From Leifsonia shinshuensis (lineage in GTDB: Bacteria; Actinomycetota; Actinomycetes; Actinomycetales; Microbacteriaceae), in assembly GCF_013410375.1 (NCBI RefSeq), contig NZ_JACCFL010000001.1, positions 2,666,001-2,730,000 of the forward strand: a stretch of 64,000 nucleotides of DNA. The letters run 5' to 3'. Positions 14,362 through 22,854 of the stretch are shown here, piece after piece (the stretch's first letter is position 1; every line of letters begins with the position of its first letter). The translations under genes were made by a program, and so were the position numbers. The notes beneath the pieces are model-generated. The model was given only the letters and a program-made list of their open reading frames with translations, did no database searches and had not been told where the DNA came from.

Positions 14362-16217
14362 CAGTCTTTTCCCACATGGGTGCCACCATTAATTTCGCTG
14401 TCCAGCCCCAACGCGGCGGCAGCGGTGTTGTTGATGGCTTCCGTGTGCATGTTGAGGTATCCCTGTCCCGCGGTCGCATGCTGGGAGAAGTACCCACCAC
14501 GGTCGGATCCGTAACCGAGAACGTCATGCCCATCGGTCGGCTTCAACCGATTGGCGGGATCGCCTTCGGACGAGAACACATTCGCACCGAACGACTCATC
14601 CCGCGGATCACCCCGCCCGGACCCGGCGCGCCCCCAGTCAGCGATCTGGTCCTGCGAGGACTGCGACGCGTACACCTGCCCGGCACCGCCATCTACTCGC
14701 AATGAATCCGCGGTCGGGATGTCCTTCTCAACCCCGGCAGAAGCCAGCAGCACCACCGACTGCGCGTTGTGCGACAGACCGCCGCCGGCGCTCACCGCGT
14801 TGGTGACGACGGTGGTCCCATACGAGTGGCCGACCACCGCAGTGAACGGGCTCGGGTTTCCGCCCAGGATCGCCGACGCCGCCCACTGCCCGTCCAACTC
14901 CGCGGTCAACCGGACCGCGCCCGCCCGAGCATGATCTCCGTGCAGCACCGTAGGGTCCTGAGTCGGGGGCGCGTACCCGATCCACGCCACCGTCATGTGC
15001 GGTACATCACGCTCGAAATACTCCTGCGTTTTCCAGACGTTGACCGCGGCGTTGGTCCACCCGGAGAGAGTGTCGGTCTTCTTGCCCAGCCCGCTGTCCA
15101 TCCCGGGCACCATCCACGTCACCTTGCCCGACTTCTCCGCGCTGGTGTCCCCGATCGCGACCGCTGCCAAGGGCGGCGCGTGCGTCGAGTTGTACGCCAG
15201 CAACCCGCGCGGCGGCAGCTGCTCCTTCGCCAGCCTTTCGTAATTTAGCCCGGGACCGGAGATCCCACCCACGTTGAGCGCCGTGAGGATGTCCTGAATG
15301 ACGATTCCGCGAGGAGAATTCGGGTCGATACTCGGGTCGTACAGATCCCGCTGGAACTGGATCATGTTCGCGTGAATGCGGGTGTCCGCGTCCAGACCGG
15401 GCAGATTCCCGATGATCGAGGGGGCTGACTGAGACCATTGCTCCCGCTGTTCGGGGCTGAGGCTCCTCCACCACGTCGCCACCGCTTCTGCCGGTGGCGG
15501 GGTGTTCCAGAACTGCTGAGCCAGCTCCGGGTTGCTGGTCAGAATCCGTTGCACCTCGGCCGGGCTGAGCAGAGCGAGGAGGTTCATCAGCTCGGAGGCG
15601 GTCCACGTTCTCAGTGGATCCGGCTTCGCGGCGGAGGCGGCGACGGTCGACGCGACCGTGCGGACGGGCGGGCCCTTGCGGAAAAGCCCTCGGGTTGCCG
15701 CGTCGAACTCCTTCAACGCCCGCAGCATGTCCTCCAGCTCGCGGAGCTGCTTCTCCAGGTGGGCAAGCACCAACTCGAGCTGAGAGTTCAGCGCACGCAG
15801 CGCTTCGCCGAACATCGGCACCGTGGACACCGCGCTGGCGACAGCGGTGTTCAGGTCGATGATGCGCTCGGTCGCGTCACGCTGGCTCCGGGTCGCCGCG
15901 AGCTGCGCGTTCAGCTCGTCCTCTTTCAGCACGCCGTAACGGCTGACCTTCGCGTCCGCCCACGTGTACGTGTCGAGATCGCGCTGGATCGACTCGACCT
16001 CGGTTCTGGTGTCGGAGAGGGCGGGCGTGATGACCTGTGCGAACAGCGCATCGACCGCGGAGTAGCCCTGCCCGGACAATTCGCCCGTCGCCAGCGCTGC
16101 CAGCAGACCACGGCTCGCACTGTGAGAGTCATCGAGCATGGACAGAGCAGCAGTGAGGTTCGCCGACAGCCCCGCCTTCAACCTGTCCGAGTCACGCGAG
16201 TCATAGATCAGCCCCAT
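14361..16217 (-). CDS. LXG-like helical domain fused to DUF1023 alpha/beta hydrolase, putative type VII secretion effector
   Basis: 618 residues. Residues 1-180 are predominantly helical and coiled-coil with no signal peptide (LYxxR-type N-terminus; long heptad stretch at 135-172), resembling LXG/WXG-type targeting domains of type VII secretion substrates. Residues 200-300 carry the DUF1023 module W..LSPEQRE...APSIIGNLPG. Residues 345-600 form the hydrolase: Ser465 in VVGHSYGTT, a candidate Asp523 in SSQDQIADW, and His564 in PTDGHDVLG. It is preceded by a small helical protein and followed, with an ATGA overlap, by a duplicated lipoprotein. The domain assignment rests on pattern and gene order; no secretion machinery is in the window. 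The substrate is unknown. Confidence 0.7.
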   Translation of the reverse strand: MGLIYDSRDSDRLKAGLSANLTAALSMLDDSHSASRGLLAALATGELSGQGYSAVDALFAQVITPALSDTRTEVESIQRDLDTYTWADAKVSRYGVLKEDELNAQLAATRSQRDATERIIDLNTAVASAVSTVPMFGEALRALNSQLELVLAHLEKQLRELEDMLRALKEFDAATRGLFRKGPPVRTVASTVAASAAKPDPLRTWTASELMNLLALLSPAEVQRILTSNPELAQQFWNTPPPAEAVATWWRSLSPEQREQWSQSAPSIIGNLPGLDADTRIHANMIQFQRDLYDPSIDPNSPRGIVIQDILTALNVGGISGPGLNYERLAKEQLPPRGLLAYNSTHAPPLAAVAIGDTSAEKSGKVTWMVPGMDSGLGKKTDTLSGWTNAAVNVWKTQEYFERDVPHMTVAWIGYAPPTQDPTVLHGDHARAGAVRLTAELDGQWAASAILGGNPSPFTAVVGHSYGTTVVTNAVSAGGGLSHNAQSVVLLASAGVEKDIPTADSLRVDGGAGQVYASQSSQDQIADWGRAGSGRGDPRDESFGANVFSSEGDPANRLKPTDGHDVLGYGSDRGGYFSQHATAGQGYLNMHTEAINNTAAAALGLDSEINGGTHVGKD

Positions 16218-16279
16218 GCTGCGTAGCCCTCATCGTCACGCTGTCCGTACTCGCGCTGGCGCTCGCCGAGGCCGTTCAT
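16208..16279 (-). CDS. Possible 23-residue micro-ORF coupling the helper and effector genes
   Basis: ATG at 16279 overlaps the stop of the upstream helper gene (ATGA). The frame ends at 16208, ten bases inside the effector gene, whose ATG is at 16217. The peptide ends in DDEGYAAWG, echoing the DRDAASWGG tail of the upstream protein, and contains YGQRD, which fits the YxxxD/E pattern linked to type VII export. It may be a real peptide, or simply a device that lets ribosomes reach the effector start. Too short for statistical support. Confidence 0.35.
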   Translation of the reverse strand: MNGLGERQREYGQRDDEGYAAWG

Positions 16280-16545
16280 GACATCCCGCCCCAGCTGGCT
16301 GCGTCCCGGTCATCGCGAGCTTCGATCTCCGCGGCGAGCGCCGTGACCTTGGTGGCCTCGTTTTTCACCCCGGAAATCAACTCCGTGACGTTCTTGAGCG
16401 TTTCGTTCGCGGCCCTCGCGCCGTTCAACATGCCGGAGACGTTGCTCGAGTCGATGACCACGTGCTGCCCAGCAGGGGCACCCTGGAGCTTGGTGAATCC
16501 CGAGACTGCGTCGTGCGCGGCACCCAGGCTCGAAGAGACCTTCAT
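16276..16545 (-). CDS. Small helical protein, WXG100/Lap-like partner of the LXG-like effector
   Basis: 89 residues from the ATG at 16545, preceded by a GGCGGAG ribosome site (a GTG two codons upstream is the alternative). The protein is almost all helix, with no signal peptide and a tryptophan-glycine near the C-terminus (AASWGGMS). In Firmicutes LXG loci, short helical proteins of this kind (for example the YwqH/YwqI types) are encoded directly upstream of the effector and act as targeting partners. By position this gene is the counterpart. The assignment is inference from size, composition and synteny. Divergent from glgE. Confidence 0.6.
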   Translation of the reverse strand: MKVSSSLGAAHDAVSGFTKLQGAPAGQHVVIDSSNVSGMLNGARAANETLKNVTELISGVKNEATKVTALAAEIEARDDRDAASWGGMS

Positions 16546-16661
16546 GCACACTCCGCCGCGACTATGGCGTATCTTTCATCCCACACTCTTCCCTTATATC
16601 TCACGCTGGGTCGCCGAAAGTCCACCCGTCGACTGCGAGCGAATGAGTGTACGGTCGGCAT

Positions 16662-18767
16662 GTGGGAAAGAGCGCAGCGACCAAATCATCAGCCGCCGCA
16701 GCACCGGAGGCGCCCCCGGCGACCGAGGCGCAGCAAGCGCCGGAAGCGCCGGCACCCGTCGAGTACGATCCGCTGCTTCCGCGCATCCCGATCCTCGGCC
16801 TCTCCCCCCAGGTCGACGAGGGCCACTGGGCCGCGTCGGCGTTCAGCGGAGAGGTCGTCCCGTTCCGGGCGACGGCCTTCCGCGAAGGCCACGACCGGAT
16901 CGGCGTCGACCTGATCCTGCTCGACCCGTCCGGCGTGCAGACCGAGCACCACATGCGGCCGCTCGCGCCGGGCACCGACCGCTGGGGCGTCGAGGTGCAG
17001 CTCCAGGAGGAGGGCCTCTGGCGCTACCGCGTGCAGGCCTACGCCGACGAGTACGCGACCTGGCGGCACAACGCGGAGGTCAAGGTCCCCGCGGGGATCG
17101 ACGTCGAGCTCATGCTGACCATCGGCCGCGAGCTCCTGGAGAAGGCCGCCGCCGACAAGCGCCGCAGCACCGCCGAGCGCCGCCACCTCTCCGAGGCCGC
17201 CCGCGTCGTCGCGGACACGGACCGCGGCGTGGACGAGCGCTTCCAGGCCGCGGTCGACGACCGGATCCGCCGCATCCTGACCGAGCGGCCGATCGTCGCG
17301 CTCCCGTCCCTGTCCGCCACCCGCGCGATCCTGGTGGAGCGCACCCGCGCCGCGGTCGGCAGCTGGTACGAGTTCTTCCCCCGCTCGGAGGGCGCCAAGC
17401 GCCTGCCGGACGGCTCCTGGCAGTCCGGCACCTTCCGCACCGCGGCGAAGCGGCTGCCCGAGGTGGCGGCGATGGGCTTCGACGTGGTCTACCTGCCGCC
17501 CATCCATCCGATCGGCCGCACCTTCCGCAAGGGCCCGAACAACACGCTGGAGGCCGGCCCGAACGACCCCGGCTCGCCGTGGGCGATCGGCGGCCCGGAG
17601 GGCGGCCACGACGCGATCCACCCCGACCTCGGCACCGAGAAGGACTTCGTCTTCTTCCTCGGCAAGGCCAAGCAGGCCGGGCTGGAGATCGCCCTTGACC
17701 TCGCCCTACAGGCCTCCCCCGACCACCCCTGGGTCACGACGCACCCGGAGTGGTTCACCACCCTTCCCGACGGGACGATCGCCTACGCGGAGAACCCGCC
17801 GAAGAAGTATCAGGACATCTTTCCGATCAACTTCGACAACGACTACGACGGCCTCCGCGCCGAGGTGCTGCGGATCGTCCGGTACTGGATGTCGCTCGGC
17901 GTGCGGATCTTCCGCGTCGACAACCCGCACACCAAGCCGCTGCACTTCTGGGAGTGGCTGATCCACACGGTCAACGAGACCGACCCCGACGTGGTCTTCC
18001 TCGCCGAGGCGTTCACCCGGCCCGCGCTGCTGCACACCCTCGCGAAGGCCGGGTTCCAGCAGTCGTACACGTACTTCACCTGGCGCAACACCAAGGAGGA
18101 GCTGGAGGAGTTCCTGACCGGGCTCGCGACGGAGACGGCCGACTTCCTGCGGCCGAACCTGTTCGTGAACACCCCGGACATCCTCACCGAGTACCTGCAA
18201 TTCGGCGGCCCGGCGGCCTTCAAGATCCGCGCCGCGATCGCCGCGACCGGCGCGCCGACCTGGGGCGTCTACTCCGGCTACGAGCTGTACGAGAACGTCG
18301 CCCGCCCCGGCGCGGAGGAGTACATCGACAACGAGAAGTACGAGTACCGGCCGCGCGACTACGCCAGGGCCGCGGCGCTCGGCCGCTCGCTCGCGCCCTA
18401 CCTGACCATGCTCAACCGCGCCCGCGCCGAGCACCCCGCCCTGCGCCAGCTGCGCAACCTGCGGGTGCACCGCAGCGAGGACGAGGCGGTGCTGGTGTAC
18501 TCCAAGTACCTCGGCGGCGAATTCACCCGCAGCGGGAAGCCGGACGCGGTGCTCGTCGTCGCCAACGTCGACCCGCACTCGGTGCGCGAGACGATGGTCC
18601 ACCTCGACGTGACGGCGCTCGGCATCGAGCCAGGCGCGCAGTTCGAGGTCCGCGACCTGGTCACCGGCCAGCGCTGGACCTGGGGCGCCGACGCGTACGT
18701 CCGCCTCGACGCGTTCACCGAGCCGGTGCACATCCTGACCGTCAAACCGCTGGAGGCCGCACGATGA
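16662..18767 (+). CDS. glgE: Alpha-1,4-glucan:maltose-1-phosphate maltosyltransferase GlgE
   Basis: 701-residue GH13_3 enzyme that extends alpha-1,4-glucan with maltose from maltose-1-phosphate. The catalytic residues are Asp420 in [10 protein letters not shown] (nucleophile), Glu449 in [10 protein letters not shown] and Asp506 in NTPDIL. Each is 26 residues on from the numbering I recall for the mycobacterial enzyme. The N-terminal 40 residues are low-complexity Ala/Pro/Glu. The GTG at 16662 is chosen because TACGGT lies six bases upstream with no ribosome site; a GTG at 16647 is the alternative. The stop overlaps the glgB start (ATGA), forming a glgEB operon. No TreS or Pep2 gene is present in the window. 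Confidence 0.94.
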   Translation: MGKSAATKSSAAAAPEAPPATEAQQAPEAPAPVEYDPLLPRIPILGLSPQVDEGHWAASAFSGEVVPFRATAFREGHDRIGVDLILLDPSGVQTEHHMRPLAPGTDRWGVEVQLQEEGLWRYRVQAYADEYATWRHNAEVKVPAGIDVELMLTIGRELLEKAAADKRRSTAERRHLSEAARVVADTDRGVDERFQAAVDDRIRRILTERPIVALPSLSATRAILVERTRAAVGSWYEFFPRSEGAKRLPDGSWQSGTFRTAAKRLPEVAAMGFDVVYLPPIHPIGRTFRKGPNNTLEAGPNDPGSPWAIGGPEGGHDAIHPDLGTEKDFVFFLGKAKQAGLEIALDLALQASPDHPWVTTHPEWFTTLPDGTIAYAENPPKKYQDIFPINFDNDYDGLRAEVLRIVRYWMSLGVRIFRVDNPHTKPLHFWEWLIHTVNETDPDVVFLAEAFTRPALLHTLAKAGFQQSYTYFTWRNTKEELEEFLTGLATETADFLRPNLFVNTPDILTEYLQFGGPAAFKIRAAIAATGAPTWGVYSGYELYENVARPGAEEYIDNEKYEYRPRDYARAAALGRSLAPYLTMLNRARAEHPALRQLRNLRVHRSEDEAVLVYSKYLGGEFTRSGKPDAVLVVANVDPHSVRETMVHLDVTALGIEPGAQFEVRDLVTGQRWTWGADAYVRLDAFTEPVHILTVKPLEAAR

Positions 18768-20971
18768 CCCCGATCCCCGAGGGCGCCGCCGCCGTCGACC
18801 TGCCCGCACTCGACGACGCCATCCTGCGCGCCGTCGCCACCGGCAGCTACCACGACCCGCACTCCGTGCTCGGGCAGCACCAGGTCGCCGCAGCGGGGGT
18901 GGAGGACCCGATCACGGTCATCCGCGCCCTGCGGCCGCTCGCCGAGGCGGTGTTCGCCATCCTCCCGACCGGCGCGCACATCGAGCTCGCGCACCTCGGC
19001 CACGGCATCTGGCAGGGCGTCGACATCGTCGGCCCCGGCGCCTACGAGCTGGAGGCGCGCTACACCGGCGGCAGCACCTGGACCACCGACGACCCGTACC
19101 GGTTCCTGCCGACCATCGGCGAGCTCGACCTCCACCTGATCCGGGAGGGCAGGCACGAGCAGCTCTGGACCGCGCTCGGTGCGCACGTCCGCGACCTGGG
19201 CGGCGTCGTCGGCACCTCGTTCACGGTCTGGGCGCCGCACGCCCGCGCGGTCCGCGTCGTCGGCGACTTCAACGGCTGGGACGGCACCCTGCACGCGATG
19301 CGCAACATGGGCGCCTCCGGCGTGTGGGAGCTCTTCGTCCCCGGCCTTGGGCAGGGGGCCATCTACAAGTTCGACCTGCTGGGCGCGAACGGCGAATGGG
19401 TCCGCAAGATCGACCCGATGGCGCAGGCCGCCGAGACGCCGCCGAACACCGCCTCCGTCGTCACCGTCAGCCGGCACCAGTGGGAGGACGGCGAGTGGAT
19501 GACCCGCCGCGCCGCCACCGACCCGCACGCCGGCCCGATGAGCGTCTACGAGCTCCACTTCGGCAGCTGGCGGCCCGGCCTCGGCTACCGCGAGGCCGCC
19601 GACCCGCTCATCGACTACCTCGGCGCGCTCGGCTACACCCACGTCGAGTTCCTGCCGCTCGCCGAGCACCCGTTCGGCGGCTCCTGGGGCTACCAGGTGA
19701 CGGGCTACTACGCCCCGACCAGCCGGTTCGGCTCGCCGGACGACCTCAAGTACCTGATCGACCGGCTGCACCAGGCCGGGATCGGCGTCATCCTCGACTG
19801 GGTGCCCGGCCACTTCCCCAAGGACGACTGGGCGCTCGCCCGCTTCGACGGCCAGGCGCTCTACGAGCACTCCGACCCGCGCCGCGGCGAGCACAAGGAC
19901 TGGGGCACCTACATCTTCGACTACGGCAACTCGCAGGTGCGCAACTTCCTGGTCGCCAACGCCCTGTACTGGCTGGAGGAGTTCCACGTCGACGGCCTCC
20001 GGGTCGACGCGGTGGCGTCGATGCTCTACCTCGACTACTCGCGCAACGAGGGCGAGTGGGAGCCGAACATCCACGGCGGCCGCGAGAACCTGGAGGCGAT
20101 CGGCTTCCTGCAGGAGGTCACCGCGACCTCCTACAAGCGCAACCCCGGCACGGTGATGATCGCCGAGGAGTCCACAAGCTACGCCGGCGTCACCGCGCCG
20201 ACCTCGTCGGGCGGCCTCGGCTTCGGGCTCAAGTGGAACATGGGCTGGATGCACGACGCGCTCCAGTACATCCAGGAGAACCCGATGTGGCGCAGCTACC
20301 ACCACAGCGAGATCACGTTCTCCTTCGTCTACGCCTGGAGCGAGAACTTCCTGCTGCCGATCAGTCACGACGAGGTCGTCCACGGCAAGGGCTCGCTGAT
20401 CGGCAAGATGCCGGGCGACCACTGGCAGCAGCTGGCGAACGTGCGCGCGTTCCTGTCCTTCATGTGGGCGCACCCGGGCAAGCAGCTGCTGTTCATGGGC
20501 CAGGAGTTCGGGCAGTACTCGGAGTGGAGCGAGGAGCGCGGCCTGGACTGGTGGATCCTCGACCAGCCGAGCCACCGCGGCCTCTGGAACCTGGTCGCCC
20601 AGCTGAACGCGGTATACCGCGACAACCCGCAGCTCTGGGCGCTCGACAACGACCCGGCCGGCTTCGAGTGGCTGGACGGCTCGGACGCGGCGGGCAACGT
20701 GCTCGCCTTCCTGCGCAAGGACCGCGACGGCTCGCCCCTCGCTGTGCTGCTCAACTTCTCCGGCAACCCGCACAGCGGCTACCGGGTGGGGCTGCCGTTC
20801 GCCGGTGAGTGGGAGGAACTGCTCAACACCGACGCCGAGACCTTCGGCGGCTCGGGCGTCGGCAACTTCGGCGCGGTGCAGGCGCTCGACGAGCCCTGGA
20901 TGGGCCGGCCGGCCTCCGCCGTGCTGACGCTGCCGCCGCTCGGGGCGCTGTACCTCCGGCCGCGACGCTGA
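18764..20971 (+). CDS. glgB: 1,4-alpha-glucan branching enzyme GlgB
   Basis: 735-residue GH13 enzyme that introduces alpha-1,6 branches into the linear glucan made by GlgE. Two N-terminal carbohydrate-binding-like regions precede the barrel. The catalytic residues are Asp415 in GLRVDAVAS, Glu468 in MIAEEST and Asp536 in ISHDEVVHG, offset by a constant ten from the E. coli enzyme. The start overlaps the glgE stop by four bases, so expression is coupled. An upstream extension of the frame lies inside glgE and is not used. Confidence 0.96.
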   Translation: MTPIPEGAAAVDLPALDDAILRAVATGSYHDPHSVLGQHQVAAAGVEDPITVIRALRPLAEAVFAILPTGAHIELAHLGHGIWQGVDIVGPGAYELEARYTGGSTWTTDDPYRFLPTIGELDLHLIREGRHEQLWTALGAHVRDLGGVVGTSFTVWAPHARAVRVVGDFNGWDGTLHAMRNMGASGVWELFVPGLGQGAIYKFDLLGANGEWVRKIDPMAQAAETPPNTASVVTVSRHQWEDGEWMTRRAATDPHAGPMSVYELHFGSWRPGLGYREAADPLIDYLGALGYTHVEFLPLAEHPFGGSWGYQVTGYYAPTSRFGSPDDLKYLIDRLHQAGIGVILDWVPGHFPKDDWALARFDGQALYEHSDPRRGEHKDWGTYIFDYGNSQVRNFLVANALYWLEEFHVDGLRVDAVASMLYLDYSRNEGEWEPNIHGGRENLEAIGFLQEVTATSYKRNPGTVMIAEESTSYAGVTAPTSSGGLGFGLKWNMGWMHDALQYIQENPMWRSYHHSEITFSFVYAWSENFLLPISHDEVVHGKGSLIGKMPGDHWQQLANVRAFLSFMWAHPGKQLLFMGQEFGQYSEWSEERGLDWWILDQPSHRGLWNLVAQLNAVYRDNPQLWALDNDPAGFEWLDGSDAAGNVLAFLRKDRDGSPLAVLLNFSGNPHSGYRVGLPFAGEWEELLNTDAETFGGSGVGNFGAVQALDEPWMGRPASAVLTLPPLGALYLRPRR

Positions 20972-20990
20972 CCGAGCGGCCGGCAATGCG

Positions 20991-21773
20991 TCAGAGCGCG
21001 CGGAGCCACGCCGCGTAGCCGGTGCCGTCGACGGCGTGCTCCGGAGCGAGGTGATGGCCGGCTCGCCACGTCGAGCCGAGCGGGCCGGTCAGCCGCACCG
21101 AGAAGATCGGCCGGCGGGTGCCGCTGGCGTCCTTCCACTGCCGGGCGAGCGAGCGGGCGCTCTCCACCCGGGGACCGCCGATCGTACGGATCGAGCCCGG
21201 CTCGCCCGCGCCCTCGGCCGCGTCGAGCAGCACGCGGGCGACGTCGGTCACGTCGATCGGCTGGAAGCGGGTGCCGGACGGGGCCGTCAGCATCCCGACC
21301 CGGCGGCCGCGCTCGAACACGGAGGTCACGAAGTCGTGGAACTGCGTCGCGCGGACGACCCTGACCTCCAGCGGCGAGTCCAGATAGGTGGCCTCCTGCA
21401 GCAGCTTCGACCGGTAGTACGGGTAGCGCGACCCGTCGATGCCCGCGATGGACAGCAGCACCGCCCGGCCGACGCCGTAGCGGGCGGCGGTGTGCAGCAG
21501 GTTGCGGGAGCCGTGCGCGAAGACGTGCGAGGCACGCCTGCCGTCGGCGTTGCTCGCGTCGATGAGCACGTCGACGCCGTCGACGGCCTCCTCCAGGCCG
21601 GCGCCGGTCACGAGGTCGGCCGTGACGTAGGCGGCGCCCTCGATGTAGCCGGGGGCGTCGTCGTCGGGGATGCGCCGCGCGGCGACCACGACCTGGTGGC
21701 CGCGCGAGACGGCCTCAGCGGTGACGGCGCGACCGGCGAGACCGGTCCCACCGACGACGAGCACACGGGACAT
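20991..21773 (-). CDS. NAD(P)-binding NmrA/SDR-like oxidoreductase or regulator
   Basis: 260 residues with an N-terminal Rossmann fold (VLVVGGTGLAGRAV), a strand ending in DVLIDASNADG, and an atypical-SDR substrate region. There is no classical YxxxK pair. The nearest candidate is YPYYRSKLLQE, which does resemble the YxxxK of extended SDRs. The start at 21773 is fixed by a GGAAGG ribosome site; a longer frame runs into the neighbouring gene and is rejected. It probably acts on a nucleotide-linked or quinone substrate, but the reaction cannot be named. Tail-to-tail with glgB after 19 bp. Confidence 0.8.
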   Translation of the reverse strand: MSRVLVVGGTGLAGRAVTAEAVSRGHQVVVAARRIPDDDAPGYIEGAAYVTADLVTGAGLEEAVDGVDVLIDASNADGRRASHVFAHGSRNLLHTAARYGVGRAVLLSIAGIDGSRYPYYRSKLLQEATYLDSPLEVRVVRATQFHDFVTSVFERGRRVGMLTAPSGTRFQPIDVTDVARVLLDAAEGAGEPGSIRTIGGPRVESARSLARQWKDASGTRRPIFSVRLTGPLGSTWRAGHHLAPEHAVDGTGYAAWLRAL

Positions 21774-21849
21774 GCGTGAGCCTTCCGGGCGGAGTGGGGG
21801 TGTCAGCCGCTCCGGTCCGACGCTTCCGGAGAACGGCCGGGAACCCGCG

Positions 21850-22815
21850 TCAGTAGAGCAGCGACGCCAGCCTAGCCCTGGCCTTGACGACGCGGGGGTC
21901 GTCCACGCCGACGATCTCGAAGTACTCGAGGATGCGCGCGCGCACGGCTTCCTTGCCCTCCGCGTCCAGCGTCGGGAACAGCGAGAGCAGGCGGTCGAAG
22001 GCGTCGTCCACGTGCCCGCCGGACAGATCCAGGTCGGCCACCGCGAGCTGCGCGTCGAGGTCGCCGGGCGCCGACGCCGCGGCGTTGCGGATCTCGTCCA
22101 GCGTGCGGCCGGCCAGCCGGGCCAGCAGGCTGACCTGCGCGAGGCCGGCGATCGCCATCTGGTCGCGCGGGTCCTGCGCGATCGCGGTCTTGTAGGCGGT
22201 GATGGCGCCGGGATAGTCGCCGCGGTCGATCGCGTCGTAGGCCTCCGCATGCAGCGGAGGCAGCGGCGGCTCCGGCGCGGGCTCATCGCCCTCGCCCGCC
22301 GGGGTCTCCCCAGCGGCGGCGTCGACGAGCGCCGATCCGGTGACGCCGTTCTGCGCGGCGAGCTCCAGCAGCTGGGCGAACACGTCGCGCACCTGCTCCT
22401 CGGGAAGGGCGCCGGAGAACAACTGCACGGGCCGGCCCGCGACGATGCCCGCCACCGCGGGCGCCGACTGCGCCTGGAATGCCTGCACGAGCTGCGGGTT
22501 CGCGTCGACGTCGACCTGCACGAGCACGATCCGCCCGCCGAGGTCGGTGGTCACCCGGTCGAGCACTGTGGCCAGCTGCCGGTCGGGGTCGGCCCAGGAG
22601 GCGGTCAGCGCGACCACGACGGGGATCCGCATCGACAGGTCGATGAAGTCGTTGAAGTTGGCGTCCGTGCCCTGGAAGAACAGGCTGGGCAGCTCGATCG
22701 GCTCGCCCTGGGCCGCACCGGCCGGCTCGCCCTGACCCGGCTGGGGCCGGTTGACGAGGCCGCTCAGGTCCACGGCGCCGCGGAGATTGGTCGGGTTCGG
22801 CGGAAGCTGACTCAT
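21850..22815 (-). CDS. Thioredoxin-fold/TPR chaperone-like protein (CnoX/YbbN family)
   Basis: 321 residues: a thioredoxin fold (about 45-150; VVVALTASWADPDRQ), then an acidic Pro/Glu linker, then TPR helices (about 185-320; GDYPGAITAYKTAIAQDP). The thioredoxin active site has no CxxC; the usual position reads WADPDR. It therefore cannot do thiol-disulfide exchange and is more likely a holdase-type chaperone, as proposed for CnoX-like proteins. The ATG at 22815 follows TAGGCT by seven bases (22823-22828), with no ribosome site. Confidence 0.85.
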   Translation of the reverse strand: MSQLPPNPTNLRGAVDLSGLVNRPQPGQGEPAGAAQGEPIELPSLFFQGTDANFNDFIDLSMRIPVVVALTASWADPDRQLATVLDRVTTDLGGRIVLVQVDVDANPQLVQAFQAQSAPAVAGIVAGRPVQLFSGALPEEQVRDVFAQLLELAAQNGVTGSALVDAAAGETPAGEGDEPAPEPPLPPLHAEAYDAIDRGDYPGAITAYKTAIAQDPRDQMAIAGLAQVSLLARLAGRTLDEIRNAAASAPGDLDAQLAVADLDLSGGHVDDAFDRLLSLFPTLDAEGKEAVRARILEYFEIVGVDDPRVVKARARLASLLY

Positions 22816-22854
22816 GGGTTCCAGCCTACTGCCCGGCCCGGCGCGGAGCGCGGC

